The position numbers were made by a program, and so were the translations under genes. The notes under the pieces were generated by a model. It was given only the letters and a program-made list of their open reading frames with translations. It ran no database searches and was not told where the DNA came from. From Cyprinodon diabolis (Eukaryota > Chordata > Actinopteri > Cyprinodontiformes > Cyprinodontidae): 64,000 nt of DNA. Positions 14,301 to 26,675 of the stretch are shown here, in pieces; the first letter of the stretch is position 1; every line of letters begins with the position of its first letter. The DNA is taken from positions 22,983,501 through 23,047,500 of the forward strand of contig CM060070.1 of the NCBI GenBank assembly GCA_030533445.1, written 5' to 3'.

Positions 14301-15159
14301 CTTTCTTTGAGTAAGTTTAATTTCTGAACAAAAGATCATTGTAAATATTTTACTTTTCATATTTTAGAATTTGCTGAAATCTAAAATTGTTACATAAAAT
14401 CAAGCTATGTATTATATTAATGTATCTAAAGTCCTTTTCTTTCCATCTCTAAAAGCACTCACTCGTAGAAACACACATTCCTCCATCAGAACAGTATCTA
14501 AGTAGAGAGGAGAAACTCGCCGGGGCAGCCCTTTGATCTCTCCACGTTCCCTGCATCTGCTTTCACGGCCAGCTCTGCAAGCACGGCCCGTTTTTAATAC
14601 GGCAGCACAGCCTGGGTCTTCAAGGAACAATAAACTTTACCTTCAACTGTCAGCAAGTCCCAATCACTGGGGTTACCGGAGCACTAAATGTTAGATTCCC
14701 GTTAATAATTCTGGCAATGAGGGGAAAAAAAGGGGGTGCAAACAGATTCACAGAGATACATATCTCAACCTCTCTGCAACAGAAAAATCCTTTTGACTCC
14801 ACAATCTCATTTTCATCACTTGCAAATATGACGAAGTAGACAAGAAAGAAAGAGCCTTCAGTTGTAGCAAATGTTGACAATCACAGAGGTATTATTTCTT
14901 TCCCACTAAGCTGCGGGCCTTTTCCCACAAATGTACGATCGGTCACTCTCAAAGAGCCTTCAGCAGAGCTGTTATTTGTTGTCCCGTGAGGTATCAGAGC
15001 TGAAGCTCACCAAACCAACTAATGGAGCTTCAGAGGGCTGCAAATGGCAGACAACACGAACACGGCAGTCTCTGTGGGCTAAATGGAAGGAGATATCACT
15101 TTAGGTTAGTTTCCCTGCAGAAGTAAGAGACACATAGACATTAAAACTACTGTTTTATA
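11388..15159. other. Unique non-coding stretch
   Basis: No gene or transposon recognised. 12480-12620 and 14410-14730 are GC-richer patches without a plausible coding frame and could be conserved non-coding DNA. A purine-rich GAGA tract lies near 12745-12775. Open frames here are short and isolated. Confidence 0.35.
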
Positions 15160-15192
15160 TGCATATTTATTTTATTTCAAATGCTTGTATTT

Positions 15193-15290
<98 letters not shown>

Positions 15291-15351
15291 TAAAAACATG
15301 AGATGTAATCGCGTTTTAAAATACAAGCATTTAAAATAAAATAAATATGCA
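15160..15351. repeat. Inverted repeat around a (TA)n core
   Basis: Arms of 37 bp (15160-15196 and 15315-15351) are reverse complements with one mismatch. They enclose about 100 bp of nearly pure TA repeat (15197-15295). The structure can extrude as a large hairpin or cruciform. It lies directly next to a Tc1 transposase fragment and may be the remnant of two inverted element ends, but no target-site duplication was identified. Confidence 0.85.
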
Positions 15352-15398
15352 CTTTTTTTTTGGGCCAAATTTTGACTGGAGGTAACATTAGCATTTTA

Positions 15399-15520
15399 GA
15401 GTGGCCAAGACAGATTGCTAACTTGAATCTGATGGAAAATCTGCGAAGGGAGCTAAAGATACGGGTGATGGCAAAGTGGCCTTGCAATCTCAAACACTTG
15501 GCGCTCATCACTAGAGATAA
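15399..15520 (+). pseudogene. Tc1-like transposase C-terminal fragment
   Basis: Frame 1 from 15399 reads EWPRQ, then NLNLMENLRRELKIRVM, then NLKHLALI. This matches the region of Tc1 transposases around the third catalytic acidic residue (the NPIENLWRELK type motif). The final acidic residue of the DDE triad is kept, but flanking conserved positions have changed (Pro to Leu, Trp to Arg). The helix-turn-helix domain and the first two catalytic residues are absent nearby, so this is a 5'-truncated remnant. The sequence upstream is the TA-core inverted repeat. Confidence 0.75.
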
Positions 15521-18500
15521 TTAGAAATATTAATGAAACAAATTGTAAGCAATTATATAACGGTTCTTATTGTGGTTATAACAGCATTTATTTTATTGTT
15601 AGCCCCAATAGGAAATGTTTGACATTTAACATCCTTCATAAAATATGAAAGAAAGATAAATATATTTTTTTGATTTTTATTCTAATGGTTTTTTTGTTAT
15701 TGTCTTTAGACAGCTAACAAACTTATCGGAAAAAACTAAACAAACTTTGCAACTATCACCCTAAGTGATTTAGTAGTTAGGTATACGGTACATATAATCT
15801 TTTATGGCTAATTTCTTTTCAATATTTCAAATTAAATCTTACACGGTGTCAGTTTAATTACTGTTCTTTTTTATTATTGTACATTTTTATTGTATGCTTA
15901 TAGAAATTAGCTTAAACCCAATTGTGTAATTTTAGGTGTCTTATATTCTAATACTCCCTCAGCCCCCAAAAAAGATGGCACCAAATGGATTGGAGCGTAT
16001 AGTTTTTAGAAGCGAAATCCCGCTCTGTCGGGGCCAAATATTTTACCATAGCTTAGCTGCTCCACTAAAATCTGCACTTGCCTTGCACTCCATTGCCCCC
16101 TCATCTTGCTTTGAAAAAGCACCAGTGGATTAGAGGCCGTTGTCTCAGGACTCAAGCGGCTTGACTCCACCGCGACACGGGGTCTCATGCCCGAGTCATG
16201 TTGTGAGAAACAGATGATGGGAGAGAGAGAGAGTGAGCGGTTTTAAACAATTCAGGAGTAAAGTCTCTTTGGGGAGAAAGCCGCAACCACCTCTGAGAGG
16301 TTGGGCCTGTGAACGAGTGTATTCATGCATTTTCATCAGCAGTGATATCATTCACAGGGAATGCAATTCAGGTTGGTTTAAGGGAATACATTATAGTAAC
16401 AAGGGGCCGTGGTTTCCCGGAGTTGTGCTGTACAGCTCATGTTTTAGGTTGCACATGGCTGCACTCTGGTGACATATGCAAAGTGGCTTTGTGTACATTT
16501 GATTTTTTTAACACTGGTTTATCCTCATTGCTCTATTGCGCTACAACAGATTTCAATGTATGAACCTCAAGCTATACCATTGGAGAAAAAAGCTGTTATA
16601 AGTCAAGTTTATTTTGCTTTAAAGGGCGACTTTTGTGAAATGCTTCCTCTATTTTCAAGTTAAGCAATTATTAAATAGTTGGACTTTCTAATTTTAATCT
16701 TCGTTAGCATCCTGCTATCACCGTGAAGGAACATGGAAACAATGGTGCTTTTTTACTGAAATGAATTCCATGGGTCTTTGTCTTCCTTTTGGTTCGTGTT
16801 AGGGTTTTATGAGGAGAGATTCGTGTAAGTGGCAGAGGAAAGACAAGGTTGGGGGGGGTTGTGCTGTATGTGGGAATCGGAGAATATGAAATTGATTAGT
16901 TAGCTGGGATGGAAAATAAAGACTTCATCAGGATCATCGTGGAGTCCTCACAATCAGCTGTGAGACAATGCAGGCTTCCTAATGAGGACAGAGAGGCAGA
17001 GAACTGTGTGTGCAGATGTGAACCTGCGTGTTGTTCATGTGTGAAAACAGAAGGATGAGCTCAAAGGTTTCTGCCACTGTTCATCCAAATCTTAAATTCC
17101 TCTCATTAAAAAAAGAAATCAGCATTGTTTCTCAGTTGCTTCCCCTGAAAAGAAGAACATTCTTTTGAAATTGTGCTTAAAAGCTGCAGAATTAAAAATT
17201 TCAAGGCTAATCAGAGATTACAAGATGAATTAGTTTGTACAACTGTGCTGCATGGCAGGGGAGTTAAAACTGTTGTGATTCAGAGACTGTCAAAAAATCT
17301 GATATATTAGAGGAAACAAGAGAAAAAGGCTAATTTTATTTTTTAGTAAATGAATGTGTTTAAGTAGAGAACTGTATTAGTTGTGTTGACACACTTTAAA
17401 TAGAGAAAGAATTGCAGAATAATTTTGCATTTTTTTTTTCCAAGCTTTTTTTGTACTTGTTATAAACTATGATTAAACATAAGCTGGAAAAACAAATAAT
17501 TTGAATTTTATATTAGTTCTCATGGGCAATAAATACATTAATTCAAACAAATGTAGGCAATTTTTTTTCCAAAAAAAGGCTGTTTTTTTTTCCTTTTCAT
17601 TTTGCTATAATAAATAGAGCCATACCGTTAATTAGTGAAAGTAAACTTTTTATACTTATTTGGTTGGGTTACTTTTATTTAAACCATTTTGAAAAATTAA
17701 TCACATCAGGAAATAAATCATCCACTGTTCCATCTTTATCACTGGTGAAACAGTCACGGTCGGTTATTCATGCTCACTATATCAATCATCACACCTTTGC
17801 ATTATGTATTCAGCCGTGAAGGCACTTGCAAAGCAACATTAAAAAATCTGACTTTGTCTCTAAGCCTGAAATTTACAGAAATATCGTCAGGAAAATATCA
17901 AGTGAAAGTACAACAGTTATATATTTTTAAAGATTAAAAAAGACTAAATAGTATATTACAATTTGATCACACAATGTACTTAAAAATACATTATATGCAT
18001 ATTTGCATATGAAAAAAACATACTTTCACAGCAAAACATCAAAGTTACATGAAACAGAATTAAAGATATTTTTTCTATTGTTTTTTTTTTCCTTTTTTTT
18101 TGAGTTAATATGTTTCCATGTTTGAAACCCAATAACTTTACTAGCCAGTGATGTTTCAATACCCAAATGGTATTTATGGGTTAATTGTAAACTTATTATT
18201 AAAACAATGGATGGTTGTGAAATTCATTAAACTCAAATCTCTAACCACAAGAGAAAAATACGCATCAACATGGGGTATGTTGCCTGAACCAATCACCAAC
18301 AAGCACCGTCAAGCAGCAGCCCAATCAGGATAATGCTCCAGACGGTGCTGACGAATCATTCAAAACTTTTTTCTGATGCTCTTCTTCCCTTATTTCTATG
18401 CTGATAGAATATTCTTGCCAAGTGTGAGAATGGCTGAATCGCCTTAGTGTTGCTCTCCCACTGTGCCCCCCCTCCCCTGGTTATTTTGGTATATTGGAGA

Positions 18501-21500
18501 AAGTGTGGTTGACTCCTGGAAGAAACCCTCTGGCAACTGCTATTTATAGGGAAGACACAGTCACATTTGCATCTGGAGCTTATGAGAAAAAGAGAGAAAA
18601 GACAGATGGGGGGAGAATGTAAGAGAAGCATAAAGGATTCAGTCAATTTTGGAAAATAATCTATGCCAAGGTTGCATTCCTTTTTTAGCAGGACAAATGC
18701 GGGAAGACAAGGTAAAGAAGGAGGAAACGGGCCAGAGAGTTAAAACAACTTTTTCCATTTTTTTTTCTCCCTATAAGTAAAAAAAAAAAAAAAAAACACC
18801 TTGAAGTAAGACACACTGACCCAAATTGAATTAAATCGATTTAGATTCTCCTGAGCCTGCTTTTTTCCACAGTGTACACAGTATTATCCTCCATTTCCTG
18901 TGACAGTATCCTGAGCACCATGCATTACTCAGCTTCTTATAAAAATACTCTAGAGCTACGCCATCGATTCCTGCGCTTCAATAATTGAGCTGCCGAAGCA
19001 GAACAATGAAGTTCCCATTGTTCCCTGTTTGAGCCGTTGAATGTATGTCTCCCTTCAGGCCATGGGATAAAAAGCCTTTCTTTATGTGACAACAGAGCAT
19101 ATGAGTTCAGTGATAGATCAGCGAAAAAATATGAATGGATTTTGAGTCTGACACATAGGAACAATCCCAGGGTCTGCCTCTGCTAACCACAAGGTCTGAA
19201 TGCTAAATATATGTGATATCTGGAAATATTCAGGCTACAGGTTTCTACAAAAGAGAGAAAGAAGAAAAAAAGAGTGCATTGATGGCTTAAGCAGGTTTTC
19301 CAGCGGTGTTCGTTTTCTCCATTTGAAGTCGGTGCTTAGATGAGATCTCGAAAAGACTCAGAACTGATAGGGGTACGGCAGCCCCTCGCTACGTCACAGA
19401 GAGCATCATGGAAAGAGGGCTCTCCCTGACAAATCACAGCACCAACGTAAATCTCCTTCCACATACATTACGATAGACCTAGCAACAGCAGGAGTGTTTT
19501 TGTTCAAACCCTTCGGTGGGAAAAAAAACACACTTATTCCTGGTGGATACATGAGGCTCATGAACACATTAGGACTGCACAATTTAAGGTCAGAATCAAT
19601 CCGGGATAGAAGAGATTCTCAAGGCTTCAAAACTTCTTCCATAATGTCTTTTTTTCCCTTTTGGAAATGGGGCCTTAAGGAATAAATATGTTAATGCATG
19701 TTTAGCCTTATTCCCCAGAAGGGCACAGCACATTGAGTGTAGTGAAGCACGTGGTTGCAGAAGAGGGGTGAATGAGGAGAGTGTTATGGAAGAGAGACAA
19801 GGGAGAGGGAAAGAAAAGAGGGAAAGATAGAGGGGCGGGAGGGGAGGTGTATACATTATTAACTACGACTTCATCACATGTTTCCAGTTTCTTAGGGACT
19901 TATTATTCTGAGGCGCTTTAATGAATAACAAGAAGAGAAGGCAGAGGGAGAGAGTAAAGAGAGTGATTGATGGAGCAAGTGCTGACACCGCCCCCAGCTG
20001 GCTTACTCCAGTACTGCTACCCAAAAAGGAAGACTGGGGGAGGGGGCAGTAGAAAAAAATGTAACTACAGAGGGCAACAACCTCTAAAGTGTCCCTGGCA
20101 TTAGCATTTCACAAGGTCCCCGTCTGCCAAGCTGCATATAGATTGGGATTTGCTTTGTCAAGGATACTTGTCAAACGGAGGCATGACAGCCTGATTTCAT
20201 GAGCCCTGCGCAACAGTGAGGTTGGACATCGAAGTGGGAGCTCAGCAAAGCCTCTCTCTGGTGTTTTTGTATGTGTGTGTGTGTGTGTATGTGTGTGTGT
20301 GCAGAAGAGAGGGGAGGAAAATGCGTGAGTTGAAGTCTTTATGCTTTCGTGCAATGTGTGTTTGCAGGTGTGTGTCTGTGTATGTTCAAATGTGCTTGTG
20401 TGATGGCAGACCAAATTGGAATGTGAAGATTCACTGTATCCAAGGTGACCGCTGCCTTTTTTTCTTCTTCTCAGAGAAGGTGGAGCATTTCTGATCACAG
20501 TTGTCCTACTTTCCATAAGTTTATTCACACATTTATAGTAGATAAAGTGACATTTCTGTTATTCCCTGGCATATTACTCACTGTCCTGATGGTCATGAGA
20601 AAATGCAAAGAAAGCAGTAGAAGGAAATAGACAAAAGTACTGAAGATCTTTCCCTCTAAGTTCTATTTAGATGTTTCCAGAAACTTTCTGCTTAACAGAT
20701 TCAGTAAGTTGTGCTTCTTTTGCACACAGTATGTTCCTGCTGCAGTCGGTGTGTATTTGCAGATATAATACTGTAGTTGCTGCCACACTGCTTCAGGAAA
20801 AAGACAAATAGACAAAAAGGAAACACAACAACGAACAGTAAACAGACCGGTAGGGAAGTCTCGACCTTTAACAAAAAAAAGAAAAAGAGAATGCAATATC
20901 AGAGGATGTCAGGTCCATTTAGAGCGCTATGATTCAGTTCCCTGTGCTCCCCACTGCCACCTTTCGTTCTGACTCACAGGAAAAAATACAGCATGTGTAG
21001 AGCAAAAAAACAGCTTTTACTCTTTAGCCGATATCTTGCACTGCCCTGTCTAAATGTATTTTTTTTTCTCTATCTCTATGTTGGCACTTGTAATTAAACT
21101 ATGGGGCAGTTTGGTAAAATAACAACCCAATTACAATCATTAATGGCAATTATTGTGCAAATATAAGCACACTCATATGCTCTTTTACAATGATTAATAG
21201 TACTTGTTCTACATTTTATAATTTTTTTAAGGGTTTATTCAACATTCAGTCCGTCATGTTTGGCTGTGGTTTAATTTTTTATCAATTTACATTGATTGTA
21301 ATGTTCAGGCATTTTACAAGACAAAAGTTCATATGTCTTATTTCAGGTACAGCTCATGGTGCCTGTGTAACCAGTCCATGGCAGGCTAAGCACTGAATAC
21401 ACAGGAGTTTTAAATGCAGTAGTATATTCTGATAGGTTTTGTTTACATACAGAAGTTCTTTTAAAATAATTACTGTTAGAACAAAGACCTAAAGGTGTCA

Positions 21501-21850
21501 TGTTTAAGTTATCCTAAAATAATTAAATGTTAATGCCAATTAACGTCTTGGTAAAAGCAAGTTGTAGAGTCGTAATTGCAAACTGATTGTCTACACTTTT
21601 GAGTCTCTCGAAGATAACACTACACCGCAGGAAAAAAGCAGAACAATCGTTAACAATACTTCAATTAATTATAGAAATCTTGCAGAATTTTACAAGATTT
21701 GCAAAAGCACTGCAAAATTCAAAATTATTTCAGGTGTTTGCAGTAAACAAATCTACACAATAACTGCTAAGAATGTTTAATTAATCACTTAATCCCATAT
21801 AATGATAGTGGAGAACTCTAGAGAAGTTCTCTGATTTTACAGATCTCGAA
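15521..21850. other. Long unique non-coding stretch
   Basis: 6.3 kb with no recognisable gene. GC-richer islands at 15940-16260 and 18860-19470 are candidates for conserved non-coding DNA; neither has a credible exon. A run of A lies at 18780-18796. A short TG/CA-rich microsatellite lies at 20271-20302. Remaining sequence is AT-rich with homopolymer T runs and short chance open frames. Confidence 0.35.
20271..20302 (+). repeat. (TG)n microsatellite
   Basis: Alternating TG with a single TATG interruption. Unremarkable. Confidence 0.85.
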
Positions 21851-21964
21851 AACTAGTCCACCAGGTGCACCCTATTGAGACATTCCTTGTTGTATCATGT
21901 GAGCTTGAGAACAGTTCAAATACATGGGCAATTTGACAATGACAATTCGTTGCATGTTGGAAAC

Positions 21965-22880
21965 GTGGCTAGGTCAATGCAATTGTCCAATAAGTTCAGA
22001 GAAGAGATCATTACTTTCATTAAACAAGGAGAAGGATATAAAAAGAGAGCAAAAGATCCCAAGTGGTGTGTTTTTAAAAGATAGTTTGAAGTTCAAGAAT
22101 TAAGAAAAAGCAAAAACTATGTCACCTGGAAAAGTGACATGCCTTGGAAAGAGGAGATTATCAATAACTGTAATCAAATTCCTGAAGAGACAGGTGATAA
22201 AAAGCCTCAGCTAAATGAAACAGACCTGCAGCAAGACTTTTATGCCAGTAAGGTTTCTTTATTTTTTATTTTTTTGCTAAGTGCCTAAGGGCTCCATGCC
22301 TGAAGTCCAAGAAGTACAGCACTACTGACCCAAATTTCCAAGAAAGTCAGCTACAGCTTGCTCACATCTATATAAATGAACTAAAGAGGTTTGGGGATTT
22401 TGTTCTCTGAAGCGATGAATCAAAATCTGAACTTTTCAGTCATGTAGATGAGCATTATGTCTAAAGGAGAGAGAAAGAATAGTTGGAAACTAAAACTTCA
22501 TGTCTACAGGGAACGATAGAAGTGGCACAGTAATGCTCTAATACTGCTTTGCTCCCCTTATCACCGGAAACCTGCAGTATGACGAGGGCAGGATGTGTTC
22601 AATAAGACGGTGTTTGGAAATCCTGGGAGAAAACGTGGATTGGCTGTGAGGAAAATTAAGCTTTTGTACTGGTGGACCTTGAAAAAGGACAATGATTATA
22701 TGCTTGTCTCAAAGTCCACCAAGGCTTGGTTTCAGAAGCTCTTTAGTTGCCAGGCTTGAACCCTATTGAATTCTGCTAGGTGGCAAGAACTGACTGTAGC
22801 CTTTCCGCATAAAAAGTGAATTAAAACTCCTCAGGAACATCACCTGAATTGCTGCCTAGGTAAGAATCACATTTGGAGCA
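21965..22880 (+). pseudogene. Tc1-like transposon fossil, transposase in pieces
   Basis: The transposase order is preserved but the frame is broken repeatedly. The DNA-binding N-terminus appears at about 21977-22081 (LSNKFREEIITFIKQGEGYK). The second block at about 22395-22440 carries the SDESKSELF motif, with the preceding Trp codon changed to a stop. A third block at about 22680-22740 reads DNDYMLVSKSTKAWFQK, and the final NPIE motif lies near 22765. These correspond to the helix-turn-helix and the three parts of the DDE catalytic core. Many stops and frameshifts make it clearly inactive. Terminal inverted repeats were not found, so both boundaries are approximate. It is much older looking than the hAT miniature element that follows at 22977. 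Confidence 0.8.
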
Positions 22881-22976
22881 ATTAGTAATAGAAAAAGGCT
22901 GCATTTGGGATATTGCCTGGGGATGTAGGCACAGTTATTAACCGTTTTGCAAATCCTTTTTAACACACTACTATAT

Positions 22977-23179
22977 CAGGCATCCCCAAAGTCGGTCCTC
23001 GAGAGCCGCTGTCATGCAGTTTTTAGAGCTTTCTCTGCTTTAGCACAGCTGATTCTGATGATTGCATTTCAGCAAAAGCCTGTTAATCAACTATTAATGT
23101 AAATCAGCTGTGCTTGAGCAGGGAAACCTGTAAAACCTGCAGGACAGCGGCCCTCAAGGACCGACTTTGGGGATGCCTG
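22977..23179. mobile_element. hAT-type miniature element (203 bp)
   Basis: The first 22 bases (starting CAGGCATCCCCAAAGTC) are a perfect inverted copy of the last 22. With three mismatches the match extends to about 43 bp, so much of the element is a hairpin. The interior has no coding sequence. The CAG...CTG ends and the internal wording match short non-autonomous hAT elements common in fish. The expected 8 bp duplication is only weakly visible (TACTATAT before; GACTGTAT one base after the right end), which suggests decay of the flanks. Confidence 0.8.
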
Positions 23180-23569
23180 CGACTGTATCAACAAGCACAA
23201 TGGCAGCCCACTGCTCCCTAAAGGGATTGGTTAAATGTAGAGAATTCATTTTCATTGCTTTGTACTGTGATAATGTAATGACGATAAAGTTTAATTCTAT
23301 TCTAACAATTGTTTATGTTTTGTAAATGACACTGGAAAAAAGAACAAATTTAGCTCGGCACTTAAATATAGTTTTCAAATTTGTTCATGATATGATCTGC
23401 TATAATTCTTCCAAAAACAAAACTTCTGGTAAAAGAAAGACCCGGCCCAACATGGTTGCCTTTTTAATTCCAGGGAAATTGTACCATTTTTAAAGAGGCT
23501 GTAAAAAAGTTTGTTTTTTGTTTCAACTAACTGTGATTGATTGTGTGAAAGATCGGGGTGTTGATTCAA

Positions 23570-23700
23570 ACCAGATTATGTCAAATTTTATGATGCAACT
23601 AAATTAATAACAGATGGTGAACCTATATCAAAGGAGAGGTTTAAGTCAATGATTCATTTATTTCCTAGAGGAAATACTGGAAAAGATGACATAATCTGGT
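23570..23700. repeat. Small inverted repeat (14 bp perfect arms)
   Basis: ACCAGATTATGTCA at 23570-23583 is matched by its exact complement at 23687-23700, 103 bp apart. It may be a tiny miniature transposon or chance. No flanking duplication is evident. Confidence 0.5.
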
Positions 23701-26238
23701 AAACACAATCCTATCGGTTTCATAAAAGTAAACTAAGCTTATTCTACTTAGCTTCTTTTAGTGCACAGTAAGTGGCCAACCAATTAACCCCGAAGACTGA
23801 CTGAAGAAATACTACATTCATTGAAAAACGAAGAAACTAAACCAGTCAGAATGTTTATATTAGGAAACTGCTGTGAAAAGACAGAGGACATTAATTACTA
23901 CTTCAGTGTGTTCTCAGTCATCTCCTATATATCCAAGAGTCTGCAGATCAGACAAAGCGTCAATGGGAAAAGTCAGCAAAAGTTGATGTTTTGTCAAAAC
24001 CAGCATACCAGCAGCTCCATAATGGCTTTAAAAAGTCGACTTTTCGTCTCCTACAAATGGCCTCAGTCAGCTCTGTTCCTCATCATCTTTATTTTGTAAC
24101 CCAAACCTCGTCTGCAGCTGTTTTCTTGCAGCCCTTTGATTTCACCCCACCAACAATTGGACCAACTGGTACAGAGTTGCACCAAAGGCTGCTACTTGTC
24201 ATCTCTGATGTGTGGCAGCTTAACTGTTTCTCTGCTTGGCAAAGACAGAGTGTCTCAAACAAGCAGCAAAGTCCCAGGGTTTCAGGCGGTGACTACCAAA
24301 AGCCAGTCTTCATAGAAGTGGATAATCGTGTTTATTACACGAGGTCAAGGGTCACACATCGCCTAATAACCTCAGACAGAGCATTTTGTCATGGCTCGAC
24401 GGAAAGGAAAGTCAGTTTGGCGCACATCAGCGGCTGTCACACATGTTTTCACAGAAGCAGAACGGAAAGGAGTGACTGTAAGGGTTTAAGAGTTTTGGGA
24501 ATTGCGGAGAGTTTACACCTGTAACCTGTCACTCAAAGCCTGTCATCACTGTTCTCAGCCATTCATCATGTTCATAAAATCATTAATCTCTTTTTCTCCC
24601 TGGCAGCAACTGGTTGAATTTGTGTCTTGTTCCGCAAAGTGATACCTTCATCTGTTGGGTCTTGTACCCGGGCTGCTCACATCTTTGCTGACATGTTATC
24701 ATCTGAAATTAATGCTTGTACTCCCTCTTGTAAAAAGAAAAACACAAATCTGGCACACACTCAAAATGAGTATTGACATATGAATGTATTAGTTATTTTT
24801 CCAGGTGATGAAAACCAGGATGAGTTCACGTAGAGCCTGAAGATAAAATCATCTATCATTTTGTTGTACAAGAGAGGGCAAAAAAGATCACACGTGTGAG
24901 ACAGAAAAGCAAAGGGTTTGTATGCTGGCTTCAGCTGCAGTAATCTCCAAAGACTTGGCTTTATTGCCTCTCTCAGCCTTATAATGATGTTAAGACTCGA
25001 GGCTGCTTTGGTTTGTCGTGCTTGGGCTCCCTAGCCAGCCTCCATTTGGCTTTGGGGAAAGAGCTGATATTGGCCAGACAGCAGTGAAATTTCCCCAAAT
25101 AGGTTAAGTCTCAGTTTAAACTGAAAACACAAAATAAAAAATATGCATGGATACAGGTATTCTGAAGGCTGTGTATGCACCAAAAGCAATCCAAACCTTT
25201 ATGAAAAAAAAAAAAGATTTGATTTGAGACTCAGTGCCGTAATGGCGGAATGCTTTTTTATAATTCTCCTTTTTAATCAAATTTTTTTTCATGTTGAAGT
25301 ACTTGAAGACAGGCAAAAAACTGTTTCTAAGGTGGGGGTTAACCCTGGTTGTAAAAAATTTACGTTTTATAGCCATAATACATTTTTCATTGTAACATAT
25401 TATACCAAGGCAGTACCAAAGAGACTGGGATTTTCTTGAAGCATTCGCTGCTCAGTGCTTTCCAATATGTTACCAGACAGCGCTGGTCAGTTTGCAGAGA
25501 TGGGGCTCATAACATGTCCCTTGTATATAAATAAGCTAGTTTCAAGACAAAGACTGATAACACTCCCAGTAATAATAAAAAATAAATAAAAAACAAATAT
25601 TGACTTTCATTGTCTGTAAGCTAAAGAGGTGCCATCCATCACTCTTTTATGGCATGTATTGGAAACTGCTCATGACAAACAATGAGAGGAAAATGTGTCA
25701 AGCAATCCATTGCAATCTGGCTACCTGAGCAGATTGCCTGACTAAAAAAAAAACACTTTTAGCTTTTGCACTTATGTTGTTATTATGTTCTATATGCAAG
25801 AGACACATTTCCTTGAAAATGGCTCATTAACGCATGTGTATCTGTTGTGCTTGAGTCTATGTTTAAAAATAACAATACATTGAAAGATATATCAGTTTAT
25901 AATTATTGATTCTATAGTTTAAGCAACAGTGGGAAATGTGTTGCTTCTCTGTTTAAAATTTGTTTGACCTTTTTGGGAAATACAAGGATCTTTTTTAACT
26001 GCGATGCTTTTAGTCATGTTTTTCAAACCACTGTGCAGAGCACCATACTCATATAATTATTTACCCCCCCCATTCTTCGGGCAAAAAAAAAGACTAAAGA
26101 TCCCTCCTGGTCTGGTTTGATGACTTTTTTCCTAGGCTAACTTGGGCTCTTTTTATATTATTTTATTCAATATTCAACCTAAACCTAAAAAATTCAGGTC
26201 TAAGACCATAAAAAGTTATAAATATGATATTTAGGTAA
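23701..26238. other. Unique stretch with a 177-codon open frame
   Basis: No gene recognised. The frame 23991-24524 (+) encodes 177 residues without a recognisable domain, signal peptide or repeat, and lies in a GC-richer island (about 24080-24530). The island may be conserved non-coding DNA rather than an exon. The rest is AT-rich, with an A run near 25206 and a C run near 26066. Confidence 0.35.
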
Positions 26239-26675
26239 TGTCACAATGGGGATGGAGGTTTGACAGCACCCAAATGCAGACACAAAAGTTTAAGATTGTT
26301 ACTTAAAAGTTTAATTCCCCAAAAGTTCAACAGAAGCAAAAATCTAAAACATAAATCCACAAAAATCCAAAAATGCTGAAAACCAGGAATACTTACAACA
26401 AGAAGGGGATAAAGTAATGACGACAAACCAGCAAAGAGTGACTGAACAGGATGAGAATAAATGGCAGAGAGAAACTAAGACCAGGCCAATAAGCAGATTG
26501 GGAGCAGCTGTGAACAGAGGCAAGAAGGGAGCTATGGAAAGGAAACTGACATAAGAAGGCAAACAAGAAATATCTAAGAACTCAAATACAATCAAAGATA
26601 ACTACAACACAAAAAATGGAAATAAGACAGATGAAAACTCAGAGATAAAAGTTGAACAAAACCAAAACCATGACA
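26239..26675 (-). mobile_element. Probable solo LTR (437 bp)
   Basis: The segment starts TGTCACAATGG and ends CCATGACA, giving TG...CA termini with a short inverted TGTCA/TGACA. It is flanked by GGTAA (26234-26238) and GATAA (26676-26680), a 4 of 5 match to the 5 bp duplication expected of an LTR retrotransposon. The A-rich plus strand resembles antisense LTRs of fish Ty3/Gypsy elements, so the minus orientation is inferred. No internal retrotransposon sequence lies beside it. Confidence 0.55.

Noticed and set aside
15167..15511. 114-codon minus-strand frame with Ile/Tyr repeats
   Set aside because: It is a read-through of the TA tract and of the strand opposite the Tc1 transposase fragment.
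23991..24524. 177-codon plus-strand open frame
   Set aside because: It has no recognisable domain, no splice or promoter context and no similarity I can name. Kept only as a note within a GC-richer island.
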